From Portunus trituberculatus (lineage: Eukaryota > Arthropoda > Malacostraca > Decapoda > Portunidae), in the NCBI RefSeq assembly GCF_017591435.1, contig NC_059301.1, positions 9,002,549 through 9,066,548 of the forward strand: 64,000 nt of DNA, read 5' to 3'. Below are positions 12,542-25,448 of this stretch, in pieces. Every line of letters begins with the position of its first letter. Position 1 is the first letter of the stretch. The translations under genes were made by a program, and so were the position numbers. The notes under the pieces were generated by a model. The model worked only from the letters and a program-made list of their open reading frames with translations. It had not been told where the DNA came from and searched no databases.

Positions 12542-13382
12542 GTGAGTGTTCAGTTTTTCTTATATTACCTCCAGTTGTGGAAATTCACGACATAGCTTTG
12601 ATTTGGTGGCATGGACGTAATGTTGACTAATGTATTTACTGTTATTCGTAGTAGAAATGATGATTTTTCCATATAGAAGCATGTTCCTTTATCATGCAGA
12701 ATATTGTTAATGTGCATATCTATGAAAACAGTGGAAAAAATAAGTAGTAAGTGTCGTTAATATTATTTATACAAATCTTCATTATTTTGTTTGGTTTACT
12801 GTAAACCTAATCGGGACAATTTCATTGTTTAGGTGAATTTAGTTTACATGCGTGTTCTGGTGAACAGTTGCCATGTTTCCGCTGGATTATCGAATATGCA
12901 TTGTTTATTCTGTTAGAATTCGTTCACATTCGTTATTCCAGTGGTGTAAATAGTCAATTTCGTTATTTTTACAATCTTACGCAAACATTATTCATAGCTC
13001 TTCTCCTTCGCGAGGGGAAAATAAATGCGTGATAATAGACAAAGACATCTCGTGGGTATGCAGTTGCAGTCTGAGGGGGTCGAGGTGAGAGGGAGACATG
13101 CAACGCAATACTCCTATATTTATGCGTAGTGACTGTTTACTAGACCTCTGTGCCCAACGAGTCACGTAGCACGCGATAGCCCACAGCACAGGGGCAGCCA
13201 GGATGTGAAACTTGAGCAGAAAAAGGGGAGCTGCGGACGCTGAAAAGGTTTGAAAAAGAGTGGTTCGAGGTGACAAGATTGTTGGCGGGATCAGCTGATG
13301 GGAACGTGAGCGTGATACAGGCAGTGTCCTGGCTAATGATAGGTGGCTATTACTTCCTTCTGGGTTACTGTGACGCAGCATC

Positions 13383-16300
13383 ATGCCCCAAAACTTCCAA
13401 ACCACTTACCAGCCCTTCACGGGTGGGCTGGAGGAAGGAGGAGGAGGAGGCGGAGGAGGAAGTAGCAGCAGCGGAGGAGGAGGTGCCTTTATGGAAGAAA
13501 GGGACGAGGATCTCTCCCCTGACACGCACACCAGTATGGTCTTTCACGTCGTGCCCAAGTCTAGCAAGTCGAGATGGAACCACATAGAGGACTTGGATTC
13601 ATTCTTCAGCCGCGTGTACCGGTACCACCAAAACCACGGGCTGTTGTGCATGATGCTGCAACAAGTCTTCGAGTTAGCACAGTTCATCTTTATCATCGTC
13701 TTCACTGTGTTCCTCTTCTCCTGTGTGGACTATGATATCCTCTTTAGAAACAAGTATCCTCCAGATTTTAAATATAACGAAACAGACAAGATCACGCTTC
13801 CTGACGCCCTACGCACCTATGCCCAGTGTAGGGGGCATTTCTCGTGGCAGCTGGTGGTGGCTATCCTGGCTGCCTCAGTCTTCTGGCTGATGCGTTTTGG
13901 TCATGCCTGCTACACCTTCTTCCAATTCTGGGAGATCAAGCAGTTCTTCAACAATGCATTGGGCATTCAAGACCAAGACCTGGGGAACATTACCTGGGAG
14001 GAGGTGGAGCAGCGTGTCATGGAGGTGCAGGTAAGATAACTTGTGTTAGTGATTTTTGTTAATTTATGAATAAGGATATTTGTATTTTTTTTATCTATTT
14101 ATATTTGTGTGAATTTTATCAATGAATAGTTAAAATTAATTTTCATATTTCCACAACCTTGTCTTATACTATTCCCACTTGCAAGTCAGTGCCACTGCAC
14201 CCTTACTTTTCCTTTGTCTTACCTGGTTCTTAATTATCTGATGAACACAGTTTATTAATGGATTTGTATAGGATCACCATCAAAACAAAGAGAGCATGTA
14301 ACCTCCTTTGTGCTAACTCAGATATAGTTATGAGATGACTTTATCTCCCATGTGACATCACCATCATAAGTTAGTTTCAATCTAGATATGTCACATGAAG
14401 CTTGAAAACAATTTATGTTGGTGATATCAGGTGGGAGAAACTGCACCCTTTTATCTCTTTGTCTGAGTCACCACAAAGGAGCTTTTATAGATTACAACTG
14501 GTAATGAAATGAAGTCTTACATGTTTTCTTTGTTTTGATGGTTATATGATACAAATTAACAAAGAAACTGTTTTGCAGATGGATAGAGAAAGTATTTTTA
14601 GATGAGAAGAAATACATTCCTCAATTTTGAAAATTCCATTTTTAATTCAACTCCCATGACTTTTCATTATACATAATTAGTTTTACAGTGAATTGAATTG
14701 GTTGAAGGAAGACAGATGATAGTTCTTATCAGGGTAACATAACATTTCTGATATAATTTGATATGATAAATTGTGCTGTAGTGACATTTATGGAATATTG
14801 AATAGCTTTAGCAGCATAACAAACACATTTAACCCATTATTAGTTTATAAAAGAATTAAGCACATTTCTTGCAAGTATCTTGTTTATTGTTAATGATGAC
14901 ATTTCATATGCTGTAGGTTCTTTAAATGTCAGTATATTCAGAAAAAGTAAGGTGTCAGACATGACTAATTCAATTACAATTACAAAAATTGCCTGATTTG
15001 AATGCATCACAACTTCATGTATTTTTAATTTCTCTTTCCTCTAATTGACTTACTTCTCACTTTGCTGCATTGTTGCATCTCCTGCTATCCACTACTGTTA
15101 TAGCTATGATTTGTGGACTTGTCACCTGAATGTCTCTGTTCTCTCCCATTGCCACTCAGCACAAGACTTTCTAACCTCTTCCATGTTGTTATGTCAAACC
15201 TCTTTCTTCATTCCTTCATTCATTACACAAACTCCAAATCTTCATACCATTTTTTTCCTGATAATTTAGTTAATTCAAGAGAGGATTATCAAAACAACCC
15301 ATAAACTAATTTAATGACTCCCTGTGAAACTCAATTCTAATGAACTTTTGGAAATTAGCATTTTTTATCATCATCATCATCATCTAGAGGGGGGATGGTT
15401 GCCAAGGGTAAGAAAACAAAAATGTAAAAAAAAAAAAAGTGAGAGAGTGTGGGAGAGAAAAGAAAAAATGTGGTTCCTAGACAGTCAAAAGTTGCCATAG
15501 AAAATTAAAGTATCTTAAAACCTCCCTCTTAAAAGTCATAGGAAGGAGAAAATACAAGAGCAGGCAGGAAGTTGCAGAGTTACCAGGGAAAGGAATGAGT
15601 GACAGAGAAAACTGGTCAACCCTAGCATTAGAAAGGTGGACAAGGAAGAAGCAATAGATGTTGAAAATAAGACTCATTATATGTTTGTGGCTGGTAACAT
15701 CTTGTCTTCTTTATGATTACTTGCCATCTCTTCTGCCAATTTTTTTTTCCTTTTCTATCAATAAGTGACTAGTTTATAAATTATCCCGTTCTTCCTCCAT
15801 GGTAAAATATTAAGTTAGGTATATATGGATGTTTCCTTCACACTAAGCTTTTGAACAGGGTGGAATCAAAAGCATTTCATCTTAGATTTTTTTTCACTTT
15901 TAGCCTCTCTCTTTGCCTCTCTTATCATCTACCAATATTTTCAAGTTAACTATTCTGAGCCTACAAACTGCATGCCTCCCCACCTGCTGCAGCCTCATTG
16001 CACAAGACTTCCTCTCAACCTTATTCTGCCCACCTTTCTAATACAGGTGTTAGCCAGAATTCTCAATCTTTCTATCCTTTCATTGCTGACAAAGGAATCC
16101 CTTTACTGTCTAGATTCTGAAGAAGGTTCTAAGACACATATATATCCTCTAGTTCAAGATAATTCTTCTTGCTTTATGTTTAGGAATTAATACTTCAGTG
16201 GACTTTTTCTGAGGCAAGTGTCCCAAATACATTAAAAACAAAAAGGGCTTGAAGTAGGAAATGTGTTGTACAATTCATCATCAGCTCATTTGTTACCATT

Positions 16301-18136
16301 ATTGCAAGTGTGAGTTTTGGTTCTGTCTTCCTGCCACAGGTTGAGGAGCGCATGTGTATCCACAAGGAAGTGCTGACTGAGTTGGACATCTATCATCGCA
16401 TTCTGCGCTTCACCAACTACTTCATTGCCATGGTGAACAAGAACATCATCCCTTTGAAGCTGGATGTGCCTTTTGTTGGGGAAGTTGTGTTCCTCACCAA
16501 GGGGCTGCGCATGAACATCGAAATGTTACTCTTTTGGGGCCCCTGGGCACCTTTCAGGAACATCTGGCACCTGCATGATGAGTACAAGCGGCCAGAGAAG
16601 CGACATGAACTAGCGGAGCGGCTCAACCAGCAGTTCCTGTACTCTGGCATTGCTAATCTAGTATTTTTTCCACTTGTGCTGCTCTTCCAGATAATGTATT
16701 CTTTTTTCTACTATGCCGAAATGATAAAGCGCGAGCCTGGCAGCCTGGGAAGCCGCCGCTGGTCGCACTATGGAGAGGTTTACTTGCGTCACTTCAATGA
16801 ACTGGACCATGAGATGAGTGCACGCCTCAATCGTGGCTACAAGGCTGCCTCACAGTACATGAACATCTTCTCCTCTCCACTAATGGCTGTGGTAGCACGG
16901 CATGTAGCCTTTGTGTGTGGTGCAGTGCTGGCTGTGTTGGCTGCCCTCAGTGTGTACGATGAGGATGTACTGCAAGTGGAACATGTGCTTACGTTCATGA
17001 CAATTCTTGGCGCTTTGCTCGCTGGCTGCAGGGTCTTTATTCCTGATGAGAACTTGGTCTTCTGCCCAGAGATGTTGATGCGGCGGGTGCTGGCTGAGGT
17101 GCACTACCTTCCTGACCACTGGAGGGAGAAGGCACACACCTCGCGTGTCCGTCGGGAGTTTTCCCAGCTGTTCCAGTACCGAGTTGTGCACATGCTAGAG
17201 GAGCTTGTGTCCCCAATTGTCACTCCACTCATCTTAATATTCCGCCTCCGCTTCAAGGCTCTTGACATTGTAGACTTCTATAGGAACTTCACAGTGGAGG
17301 TGGTAGGGGTGGGAGATGTGTGCTCCTTTGCCCAGATGGACATCCGGAGGCATGGCAGCCCCACCTGGCAGCCTGATCTCCTCTTGGATGACATTGTTAG
17401 TCAACCAGGAGACTCACAGAAACCAGAAATGGCAACAGATGGAGGCAAGACAGAGCTGTCTCTCCTGCATTTTACCATGACCAATCCTAAGTGGAAGCCT
17501 CCACAGGAGTCTACAGCCTTCATCAATGCCCTCCGCACACAGGCCCAACGAGACATGAATGCCTTGCCAACTCTTCAGGAGGAAAATGCTCTCTTCTCTT
17601 CTCTGAACTCGCTGTCATGTGGTGGTGGTCTGGGTTTGGGTCTGGGTACCACAAGCATGCTACAGCAACCTCCATGGATGACAGGACAGCACCAGTCTAT
17701 CTGGTCACCCCGGGGACTCCGAGGTAGATTATCGCAGGTGGAAGGCTCCCGTCATGGCCCCACTACAGGGGGAATCCTCTCCTCTATCCAACAGTCCAAC
17801 ATAGAGAGTAGCATGACATCTGGCCCTGCAGGAGATCCAGTCATGGCCCCCAGCACCCTCAGCCCCTCCTGTATCATGGGGCCCAGCTTAGCACCCCCAT
17901 CTGTTCTGCCTCAGGACCTCACTGCTGTGGACATGAGCCTGAGCACCCTGTACTTGCATGAGCTACACCAGCGCCACCGCCACCGAACCAGCTACTCAGA
18001 TGTCCCACCCCAGCCCAGCTCAGGACCCCAGGGGCCACCTGGTGGAGCATTTCTTTCTCCTCCTCATCCTCAGGAGCCACCTGTGGTGTCATTTCAGCGG
18101 TCGCAAGAAAAGACTCCCCTGCTTGGTGAGCCATGA
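13383..18136 (+). CDS. ATG9: autophagy-related protein 9 (lipid scramblase), complete, 814 aa
   Basis: ATG9 is the only multi-membrane-spanning core autophagy protein. It is a homotrimeric phospholipid scramblase on Golgi/endosome-derived vesicles that seeds and feeds the phagophore with ATG2. Exons 13383-14030 and 16340-18136 join in phase 0 (CAG|GTAAGA ... CCACAG|GTTGAG). The protein aligns end to end with human ATG9A: ITLPDALRTYAQC, LTELDIYHRILRF, YLRHFNELDHE, IYDEDV-type YDEDVLQVEHVLT, and NFTVEVVGVGD followed by CSFAQMD. Membrane segments fall near residues 95-116, 153-175, 317-340 and 401-420, with re-entrant helices near 430-450 and 500-518. N-terminal YQPF matches the AP-complex sorting tyrosine motif. 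N132 (NET) corresponds to the lumenal glycosylation site. A Gly/Ser run at residues 19-34 is encoded by a GGA/AGC repeat. The start ATG is the first in frame after the putative acceptor. Confidence 0.97.
13440..13487 (+). repeat. GGA/AGC trinucleotide repeat coding a Gly/Ser run in ATG9
   Basis: An imperfect GGA-rich tract with a short AGC insert encodes about 8 Gly, 4 Ser and 4 Gly (residues 19-34). Human ATG9A lacks this run. It lies in the disordered cytosolic N-terminus, where length change is likely tolerated. Confidence 0.9.
14031..16339 (+). other. ATG9: single ATG9 coding-region intron
   Basis: This 2.3-kb intron holds no recognised gene. A repeat-like stretch at about 15360-15680 includes GGGATGGTTGCCAAGGG, which resembles the 62-bp unit inside the 617-bp transposon (GGGATGGTGGCCAAGGG). 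An A run at about 15427-15438 interrupts that stretch. The stretch is probably a decayed dispersed repeat. Confidence 0.7.
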
Positions 18137-18575
18137 GGAAGTGAGATTGGATGACTAAGTGTTGCCTCTTTATACTTAATAATGGACAAGGTGGTTAGGC
18201 CGGCCGCTGGTGGGCGCGGCGGTGTGCTGCCCAAAGTGTCTTTGCTAGACCCGCTCATTTAGCCCCGCGCAACAATATGTGCTAGTCCACCACTTTAATT
18301 TCTTACAACTTCTGTTTATAGATGTAGTTTGAACCTTTTACTGTGACAGCTCATTGTAACTGACTGGATGGTGTGAGGTAGAACATTTATTGTGTATAAA
18401 GTGTATCATAATTAAGAATTTTGTATTTTCTTAAAAATTTTATCAGACAGTGAGTTTTGTGCATGGATGAGTGAATGAAATGTGCATGCATTGTGTTTCC
18501 ATGCAAGCTTTGTGCAAATGCTGTTTTCTTTGTAAATAGTTTGATTAAATGAATTGTATTACCTATACAACGTGT
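18137..18575 (+). terminator. ATG9: ATG9 3' UTR with candidate poly(A) signal
   Basis: The stop TGA is at 18134-18136. The best poly(A) signal seen is ATTAAA at 18544-18549, followed by a GT-rich stretch near 18570. A GC-rich block at 18195-18280, unlike the AT-rich remainder, lies early in the UTR and includes the palindrome GGCCGGCC. No function is assigned to it. Confidence 0.5.
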
Positions 18576-19121
18576 TTCAGTTAACTAGAACCCATTATCT
18601 CATGAGCTGTGGTGGGTGTAGTGTAGTGGCTCTGGTCCCTCATCAGGAGCAATATAGTGCTCCAGCTGTAGTGGTCCTTTCAATCTGTCAGTCAAACAGT
18701 GAGATGGGTTTACTTTGTTGAATCGGGTGCCGTACGTAGCCTGGCGGGGCGGGGCGGAGCGGAACGGAGCGGCACTCCCATACCTAGCGTCGACCCTTCG
18801 CTTCTCGTGGTACCCTGCGTCCTTGGACACGTTTGTATTGGCAGATCTAGAGGGGGTGGGCGGTAGTGTTGACAACAGCTGGTGTTGTGCACGTGGCCAG
18901 GGTGAAGAAGTATATACTTGATTTCACAGCACTGCGAAGTGTACATTCTCTTCGTTTATAATATAGTTTTGCAATAACTTATATTGATGGTAATTCGGTT
19001 AATATGTTTTTTACTAAGGGTTTCAGTAACATGTATTATTAACAATTCTTTGTTACTGTTAGAAGCTCAAAGCGCGCCTCCGTGATCTTTTTTCTCCTCA
19101 CCTTGAGGAAAGGTTAAGGCT
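18576..19121. other. intergenic sequence with GC-box-like tract
   Basis: A GGGGCGG-rich and GCGGAGCGGAAC tract lies at about 18740-18775. No conserved open frame was recognised. The sequence could be promoter-like, but no start or splice signals could be fixed. Confidence 0.35.
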
Positions 19122-19200
19122 GTGCTTGGCAACAGTCGCTGTGACGTCACCCATCCTTCCTTGGGTGGGGCGGGGCGGGGCGGGGCACGTCAGCCAACAC
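19122..19200. promoter_or_regulatory. CRE plus tandem GC boxes, candidate promoter
   Basis: A full CRE, TGACGTCA (19142-19149), is followed within about 20 bp by a run of GGGGCGG boxes (about 19165-19187). An AAGCGCGCC element lies upstream near 19070. This is the most promoter-like spot between ATG9 and GCP6, and it could start a long 5' UTR intron of GCP6 or an unrecognised noncoding transcript. The link to any gene is inferred. Confidence 0.35.
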
Positions 19201-19401
19201 TGGAAATTTTAAAGCAGTTCCACGGCAGTGTTTGGATCGGGTTTCCTTTGTGCTTAGGTTCCTGTTTGTACAGTACTACTTGTTTGTGTATTGATTATTT
19301 ACACCGGCCTCTGACACCCGTGCTTCGCTGTATTAAGGTTGTTAACAAAGTGTGCGTGTGTGACTGTTTACATCACCTGTTTATTAATCGATATAGAATA
19401 C

Positions 19402-19404
<3 letters not shown>

Positions 19405-19475
<71 letters not shown>
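19405..19475. repeat. (CT)n microsatellite
   Basis: About 35 CT units, with a shorter CT run at about 19693-19727 nearby. Confidence 0.95.
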
Positions 19476-19477
<2 letters not shown>

Positions 19478-19688
19478 TTAAGCGCTCTTCCTTCTTTCAA
19501 TCAGCTCCATTTCCTTCTTCCACTCTCCCCCCCTCCCCCATTCTTTTCATCATCGCTTCTCTCCGCTACTCCTTTTATTTGTTTATGTTTTATCCCTTTA
19601 TTTCCACTCACAACTTTTTTTTATCCGTCTTCGATATTATAAGTATTGTTTTTGTTGTTTATATTTACCAATCTCCCTCTGGTTGTCG

Positions 19689-19727
<39 letters not shown>

Positions 19728-20370
19728 AAGATAGTGCGGGAGAATTTTGTCCTCTCTTCCTCCTCCCTCCCTTCCCCTCCCCTCTCTTCCTTATCTTCCT
19801 GAGTGGATGGAAATTTCTTGACGTGTGCCGGGCTTGGAGTGCACATCATACTGCCTCGTGAAGCGACATGAAGTGAATGTTTAACGTGGAAGGTTGACTG
19901 AGAGGAGAAAGTACTGGCTTATGTTGTGTCGTGTTGTATTGTATAGCGCGTGTGTTTTCTGTTGTTACCTTATGATGTGTGTGTAGGGAGAAGTTTATGT
20001 AAAGTGTGTGTGTGTGTCTGTGTGTGTGTCTGTGTTACTTATGCTACTGTAGTGGACCATCAGTTCAGTAACGTATTTATTTGTCTACTTGTTCATTTAT
20101 ATATATTCTAATACGTTAAATATGATGATTTCCACTGCATTCCACACACACTCTTAATACTGTTCGTGCATGGCCCTTTATGTTTATCTCCTTCCCCCCT
20201 CACCACCTTTCTCTACCCCCTTCATTATGTTCCTATCGTAAACAAAGAAATCATTATTTTGGTCTAATGTTGCGATGGTGGTGGTGTTAAGTTCCAGGTA
20301 GTTAATTAAATGTGAACGGTTGGATGAGCAATGCCACGAGTGATTGTGTGTGTGTGTAAACATTATCAAA
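19728..20370. other. unassigned intergenic sequence
   Basis: The sequence is pyrimidine-rich and then TG-rich, with scattered short TGTG runs. No gene was recognised. Confidence 0.5.
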
Positions 20371-20441
20371 AATAAGAGAGAGAGAGAGAGAGGGGGGGGG
20401 AGGACGGACGAGTGAAGAGAGATAGAATGGGGACGAACAGC

Positions 20442-20500
<59 letters not shown>

Positions 20501-21030
20501 AAAATCGAGGGACGGACGAGAGAGGAGAGGGAGAATTGGGACGAATGGCCAGAGAGAGAGAGAGAGAGGACAGCAGTAGTGACTCAGAAGGGTACTACGT
20601 CACTGGCAGACTAGGTGGCGGGTGAGGATTGTCAGGCAGGCAGGCAACAGCAGCAGCGACAACAGTAGTAGTAGTAGTAGTAGTATAATTATAGTGACAC
20701 CTTTTACAGTACATAGCACCAGCAGGAGTAGCAACAACAACATCAGCAGCAACAACATCAGCAGCAGCAGCAAAAGTAGTAGCACCTTTTACAGATGTAC
20801 CACCAGCAGGAGTAGCAACAACAATAGCACCACCACCAGGAAGAAGTTGGTCGATGCCTCCACACACACACACACACACACTCACACAGACGGCAGTATG
20901 TTTAATTCACGAAGGAAGGAAGGAAGGAAGGAAGGAAGGGCGTTACCTCTCCGCACCTCCCACCCTTCTCACCTCCTCCATGGCTACGAGTCCCCCAGAG
21001 AAAGAGAGTGAGAGCGAGGGGGAGAGGGAG
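20371..21030. repeat. GA-, AGC/AGT- and GAAG-rich microsatellite cluster
   Basis: GA runs (about 20374-20391, 20442-20497 and 20550-20568), AGT/AGC/AAC trinucleotide runs (about 20645-20840), a CA run (about 20862-20885) and a GGAA run (about 20910-20940) follow one another. Open frames here are repeat-encoded homopolymers and are not genes. Confidence 0.85.
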
Positions 21031-21360
21031 GGAGGCAGTGAGAGGTGGGGAGCAGGGGTAGTGTCCGGATAGAGGACTTCGCCTTTAAATCGTGAACGCA
21101 AGCATCCAGTGACCTGAGCCAAGCAGAGGGTGAAGTTAAAGGTATTCTGCATCGCCAGGTGATCTGTGGTGGCCCGGGGTGTACTGTAGTGGCGGGCAGG
21201 GGAACGTTACAGGTGTGTGCGGTGTTACACAAAGCAGGTGACGTGTGGTGGGGTGTTTGTTGGAGATGTGTTGAGATAATGAGTGTTGTGTTGCTTATCT
21301 TATCATGCCACTTTTTTTTTTATTTATTTTTTGGTTTTTGCTTATTTTGTTCTTTTTAGT

Positions 21361-22168
<808 letters not shown>

Positions 22169-22225
<57 letters not shown>

Positions 22226-22340
22226 ATAGTTGTAGCAGTAGTAGTAGTAGTAGTAGTAACACCAGCAGTAGTAGTAGTAGTAGTAGTAGTAGTCCAGTAG
22301 TAGATCCAGTAGTAGTAGCAGTAGTAGTAGTAGTAATAGT
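22169..22340. repeat. (AGT)n trinucleotide array
   Basis: An interrupted AGT repeat. Its frames would give poly-Ser, poly-Val or poly-Thr, which are artefacts of the repeat. Confidence 0.95.
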
Positions 22341-23460
22341 AATGTAGAGTGTGTGTGCTTACCTTTTCATAGATCACCCTTGCACTGAATATAGACAGAA
22401 AAAGACAAGTTAATTTAGATAGAGAGAGAGAGAGAGTTCAGTAAATGATGTAGAGTGTATCTGCGTTAACCCTTCCTGCAATAACACACTGAATATGGAA
22501 AAGAAAAAAAAAGTTGATTTCATCGTAGTAGAAATGTACTGTAAACAACTGTAGCGTATTGTCTATAGTTACGACTGTGGCTGGTCTTGAAATCGGTACT
22601 TGCCGTTATCTACATGCTTGTTTGGGCTCTTGCTTGATGAATCTTTGCTTATTTCAAGTTTAAATAGCAAAACAAATTACGAGGTGATGTTTTGGCGTCT
22701 GGGTTTGAAGCCAAGATTTTATGTTGCCGCAACTTTAAGACGGACATGATCGTTTCGCCAAAAAGACGCAACTTTCAGTCACTTCGGTAGTTGCTGGCGT
22801 AAAGTTGCGGGAAAAAACGCTCGTGTGTAGGCCTTAATGAGCGTAGGAGAGAGTGGTAGTATAGTCTGTCTGCCCTAAAGTGGTTCCTGGGTCTGTGTTT
22901 GAGTGGTGCCCCAGGAATGCGTGGTTGTCTTACCTTGAGAACCGTGAGCTGTCCTTGTAATAAGTGCGTTGATCAACAGAAAGCCAGTATTCACATCAAA
23001 TCAATTACGTTATCAATAAGCTACAATATGTTTTCAATCCAGGAGCCATTTTAGAGTAGACATACTATAGTTGTAGTAGTAGTAGTAGTAGTAGTAGCGT
23101 TACTAAGAGGACAAAAGAATACAACCCTTCATATATTAAAGATGATAACGGATCCCAGTAGTCGTTAACATTAATCATCTGGCTAAATATAGTTCACGAC
23201 ACGGAATAAAAGGAAAGAAAAAGCGTAGATATGATGCGATAGAAAGATAACGCTAAGGAAATAAAAAAAACACGTACAAAAAAAGAGTAGATAAGTTAAA
23301 CATTTATTGTACTTTACTAATATTAAACCACAAAAGGCATTATAGTCAATATTTTACAGCATGACCTAAAGAGCTGAAATACTTCCAATGTTCGTTTTTC
23401 ATGTTATTTTTCTCTTTTTTTATATGCTTTTATTTTTAACTATACGTAAATTTCGATATA
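22341..23460. other. intergenic sequence with a possible Harbinger-like MITE end
   Basis: Near 22817-22836 the plus strand reads CGCTCGTGTGTAGGCCTTAA, the complement of TTAAGGCCTACACACGAGCG. This has the form of a PIF/Harbinger terminus beside a TTA/TAA target. The opposite end was not found. A short AGT run lies at about 23072-23098. Otherwise nothing is assigned. Confidence 0.35.
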
Positions 23461-23506
<46 letters not shown>

Positions 23507-23566
23507 GGGGTGAATACAAAATAACTTTTAGAGTCCATCAACGCTTTGGCATGTCTCTGGAATTAT

Positions 23567-23608
<42 letters not shown>

Positions 23609-23658
23609 AACATACGACGTGGAAAAAGGAGAAACGAACATATTTTAGGATTAGATTC

Positions 23659-23696
<38 letters not shown>

Positions 23697-23740
23697 AGAA
23701 GTATAGTAGTAGTGAGAGAGAGAGAGAGAGAGAGATATGG
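23461..23740. repeat. GA/CT microsatellite cluster
   Basis: GA runs at about 23465-23503, 23568-23606 and 23714-23735, with a CT run at about 23661-23693. The linker CAAAAGAAGTATAGTAGTAG between the last CT and GA runs is repeated in diverged form at about 23919-23939. Confidence 0.9.
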
Positions 23741-23755
23741 GGGAGTAACTATGAC

Positions 23756-24006
<251 letters not shown>

Positions 24007-24378
24007 AATTAAAAGAAGAAAAACATGTACGTAATTGAATACTCCCTCTTTAATTCAACATTCATCGTGGGTTACCTATTGGTCATTTCGGGCGCCGTAT
24101 GACCCACCTGTTGCGGCGCCTTGGAACCGATGAATACTGTGTCAATTTTGGAACAGTGCCGCTGATTTATTGTGGTGTAAGTGACGAGGTGGTAAAAAAA
24201 GTCTGTCTCGTTTGTCAGTTGTCAGGTGATGGTGATGCATCGTGGTTGTCTATTAATTAAAAACTCTCTGCTGTGTGTTGGATGTATTTTTTTTTTTTTT
24301 TTAAGGTTTTGATAGTGTAATATTAATAGCTTGTTATTTTTATTATTATTTTTTTTTTTTGTAGTTATTTGGTTCATT
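24007..24378. other. unassigned intergenic sequence
   Basis: No gene was recognised. T-rich runs occur at about 24288-24302 and 24350-24360. Confidence 0.5.
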
Positions 24379-24539
24379 TTAACTCCTTCAGCACTGGGAT
24401 GCATTTTTACCACTCGTTTTGTGTACCATTAGACTATTTTATTGACTTCAGGAAGGGTCTGTAGAGGTCAGGTGGTTAATTGCCACTGACTTTACTATTT
24501 TAATCCCCACATGAGTTTCTAAAGCTGTATAAAATCATT
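24379..24539 (+). mobile_element. TTAA-ended MITE-like repeat, copy 2 (right end lost)
   Basis: It starts at a TTAA and matches the family consensus through the AAGCTGTATAAAA block. It then stops at the edge of a (CT)n array, so its right terminus is missing. Confidence 0.7.
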
Positions 24540-24637
<98 letters not shown>

Positions 24638-24672
24638 TAAGTGCAAAATCCATTATGGAAGAAAAAAGAAAA

Positions 24673-24744
<72 letters not shown>

Positions 24745-24765
24745 TTATTTATTTATTTATTTATT
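24540..24765. repeat. (CT)n, (TA)n and (TTTA)n microsatellites
   Basis: About 46 CT units (24540-24632), about 32 TA units (24676-24740) and a short TTTA run ending near 24765. Confidence 0.95.
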
Positions 24766-24904
24766 GAGATAAATTAAACCATTTTATACGTGTATAATTC
24801 GCCGATACCTTCGTTGTCCTCATCAATTAGTAATTCATCAACCGGTCAAGTCTTTTATCTATTCTCACGAGGGGTCACCACTGTGGGTCTTTCTTCTCCT
24901 TCAG

Positions 24905-25095
24905 TACACTCCCCTCTTCTGCCTTTTCCTCTGTCACCCTCACCGCTGGCATGTCTTCCTTCACTGCATCCATAATTCTCCTCTGGTCTTCTTTTCTTCC
25001 TCCTCCCGGGTTGGTTCACTCCCCTCTTCTGCCCTTTCCTCTGTCACACTCACCACTTGCATGTCTTCCTTCACTGCATCCATGATTCTCCTCTT
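24905..25095. repeat. ~111-bp direct duplication
   Basis: CACTCCCCTCTTCTGCC and the following 80 bp (ending ATTCTCCTCTGGTCTTC) recur about 111 bp later with a few changes. The sequence reads like the antisense of a lysine/glutamate-rich or repeat-derived stretch. It has no recognised coding role. Confidence 0.75.
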
Positions 25096-25232
25096 TGGTC
25101 TTCCTTTCTTCCTTCCTGCCGGGTTGGTTAATTTCCAGCGTCTTCCTCCTTACATATGCACCATCCTTTCTTCTGACGTCCTGTTTCGATCTCGTGTCTC
25201 TTCCTTGTCTCCAAACTGACGTCTTCTTAACC

Positions 25233-25448
25233 TTAATGCCTTCTGTACTGAGACGCATTTTTAACTTGAGTTTTTTGGTGTAATTAAGACGATTTTGTTT
25301 TCACTAGGAACGGTTTGTGGAGGTCAGAAAATTGATAACCAGAGTCTTCACTATTTTAGTACCCACATAAGTTTCTGAAGCTGTATAAAACCACCAAATA
25401 ATAAGTAGAATAAATGTAAAAACGCGTACATGGTACTGAAGAGGTTAA
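25233..25448 (+). mobile_element. TTAA-ended MITE-like repeat, copy 3 (both ends)
   Basis: This is the most complete plus-strand copy. TTAA at 25233 is followed by TGCCTTCTGTACTGAGACGC, and at the right end TGGTACTGAAGAGG precedes TTAA at 25445-25448. It shares its internal sequence with the copies at 58, 24379 and 27356. Confidence 0.75.

Noticed and set aside
12992..13405. 137-codon minus-strand frame overlapping the ATG9 start region
   Set aside because: It has no homology, and it overlaps the proposed ATG9 5' intron and first exon on the opposite strand.
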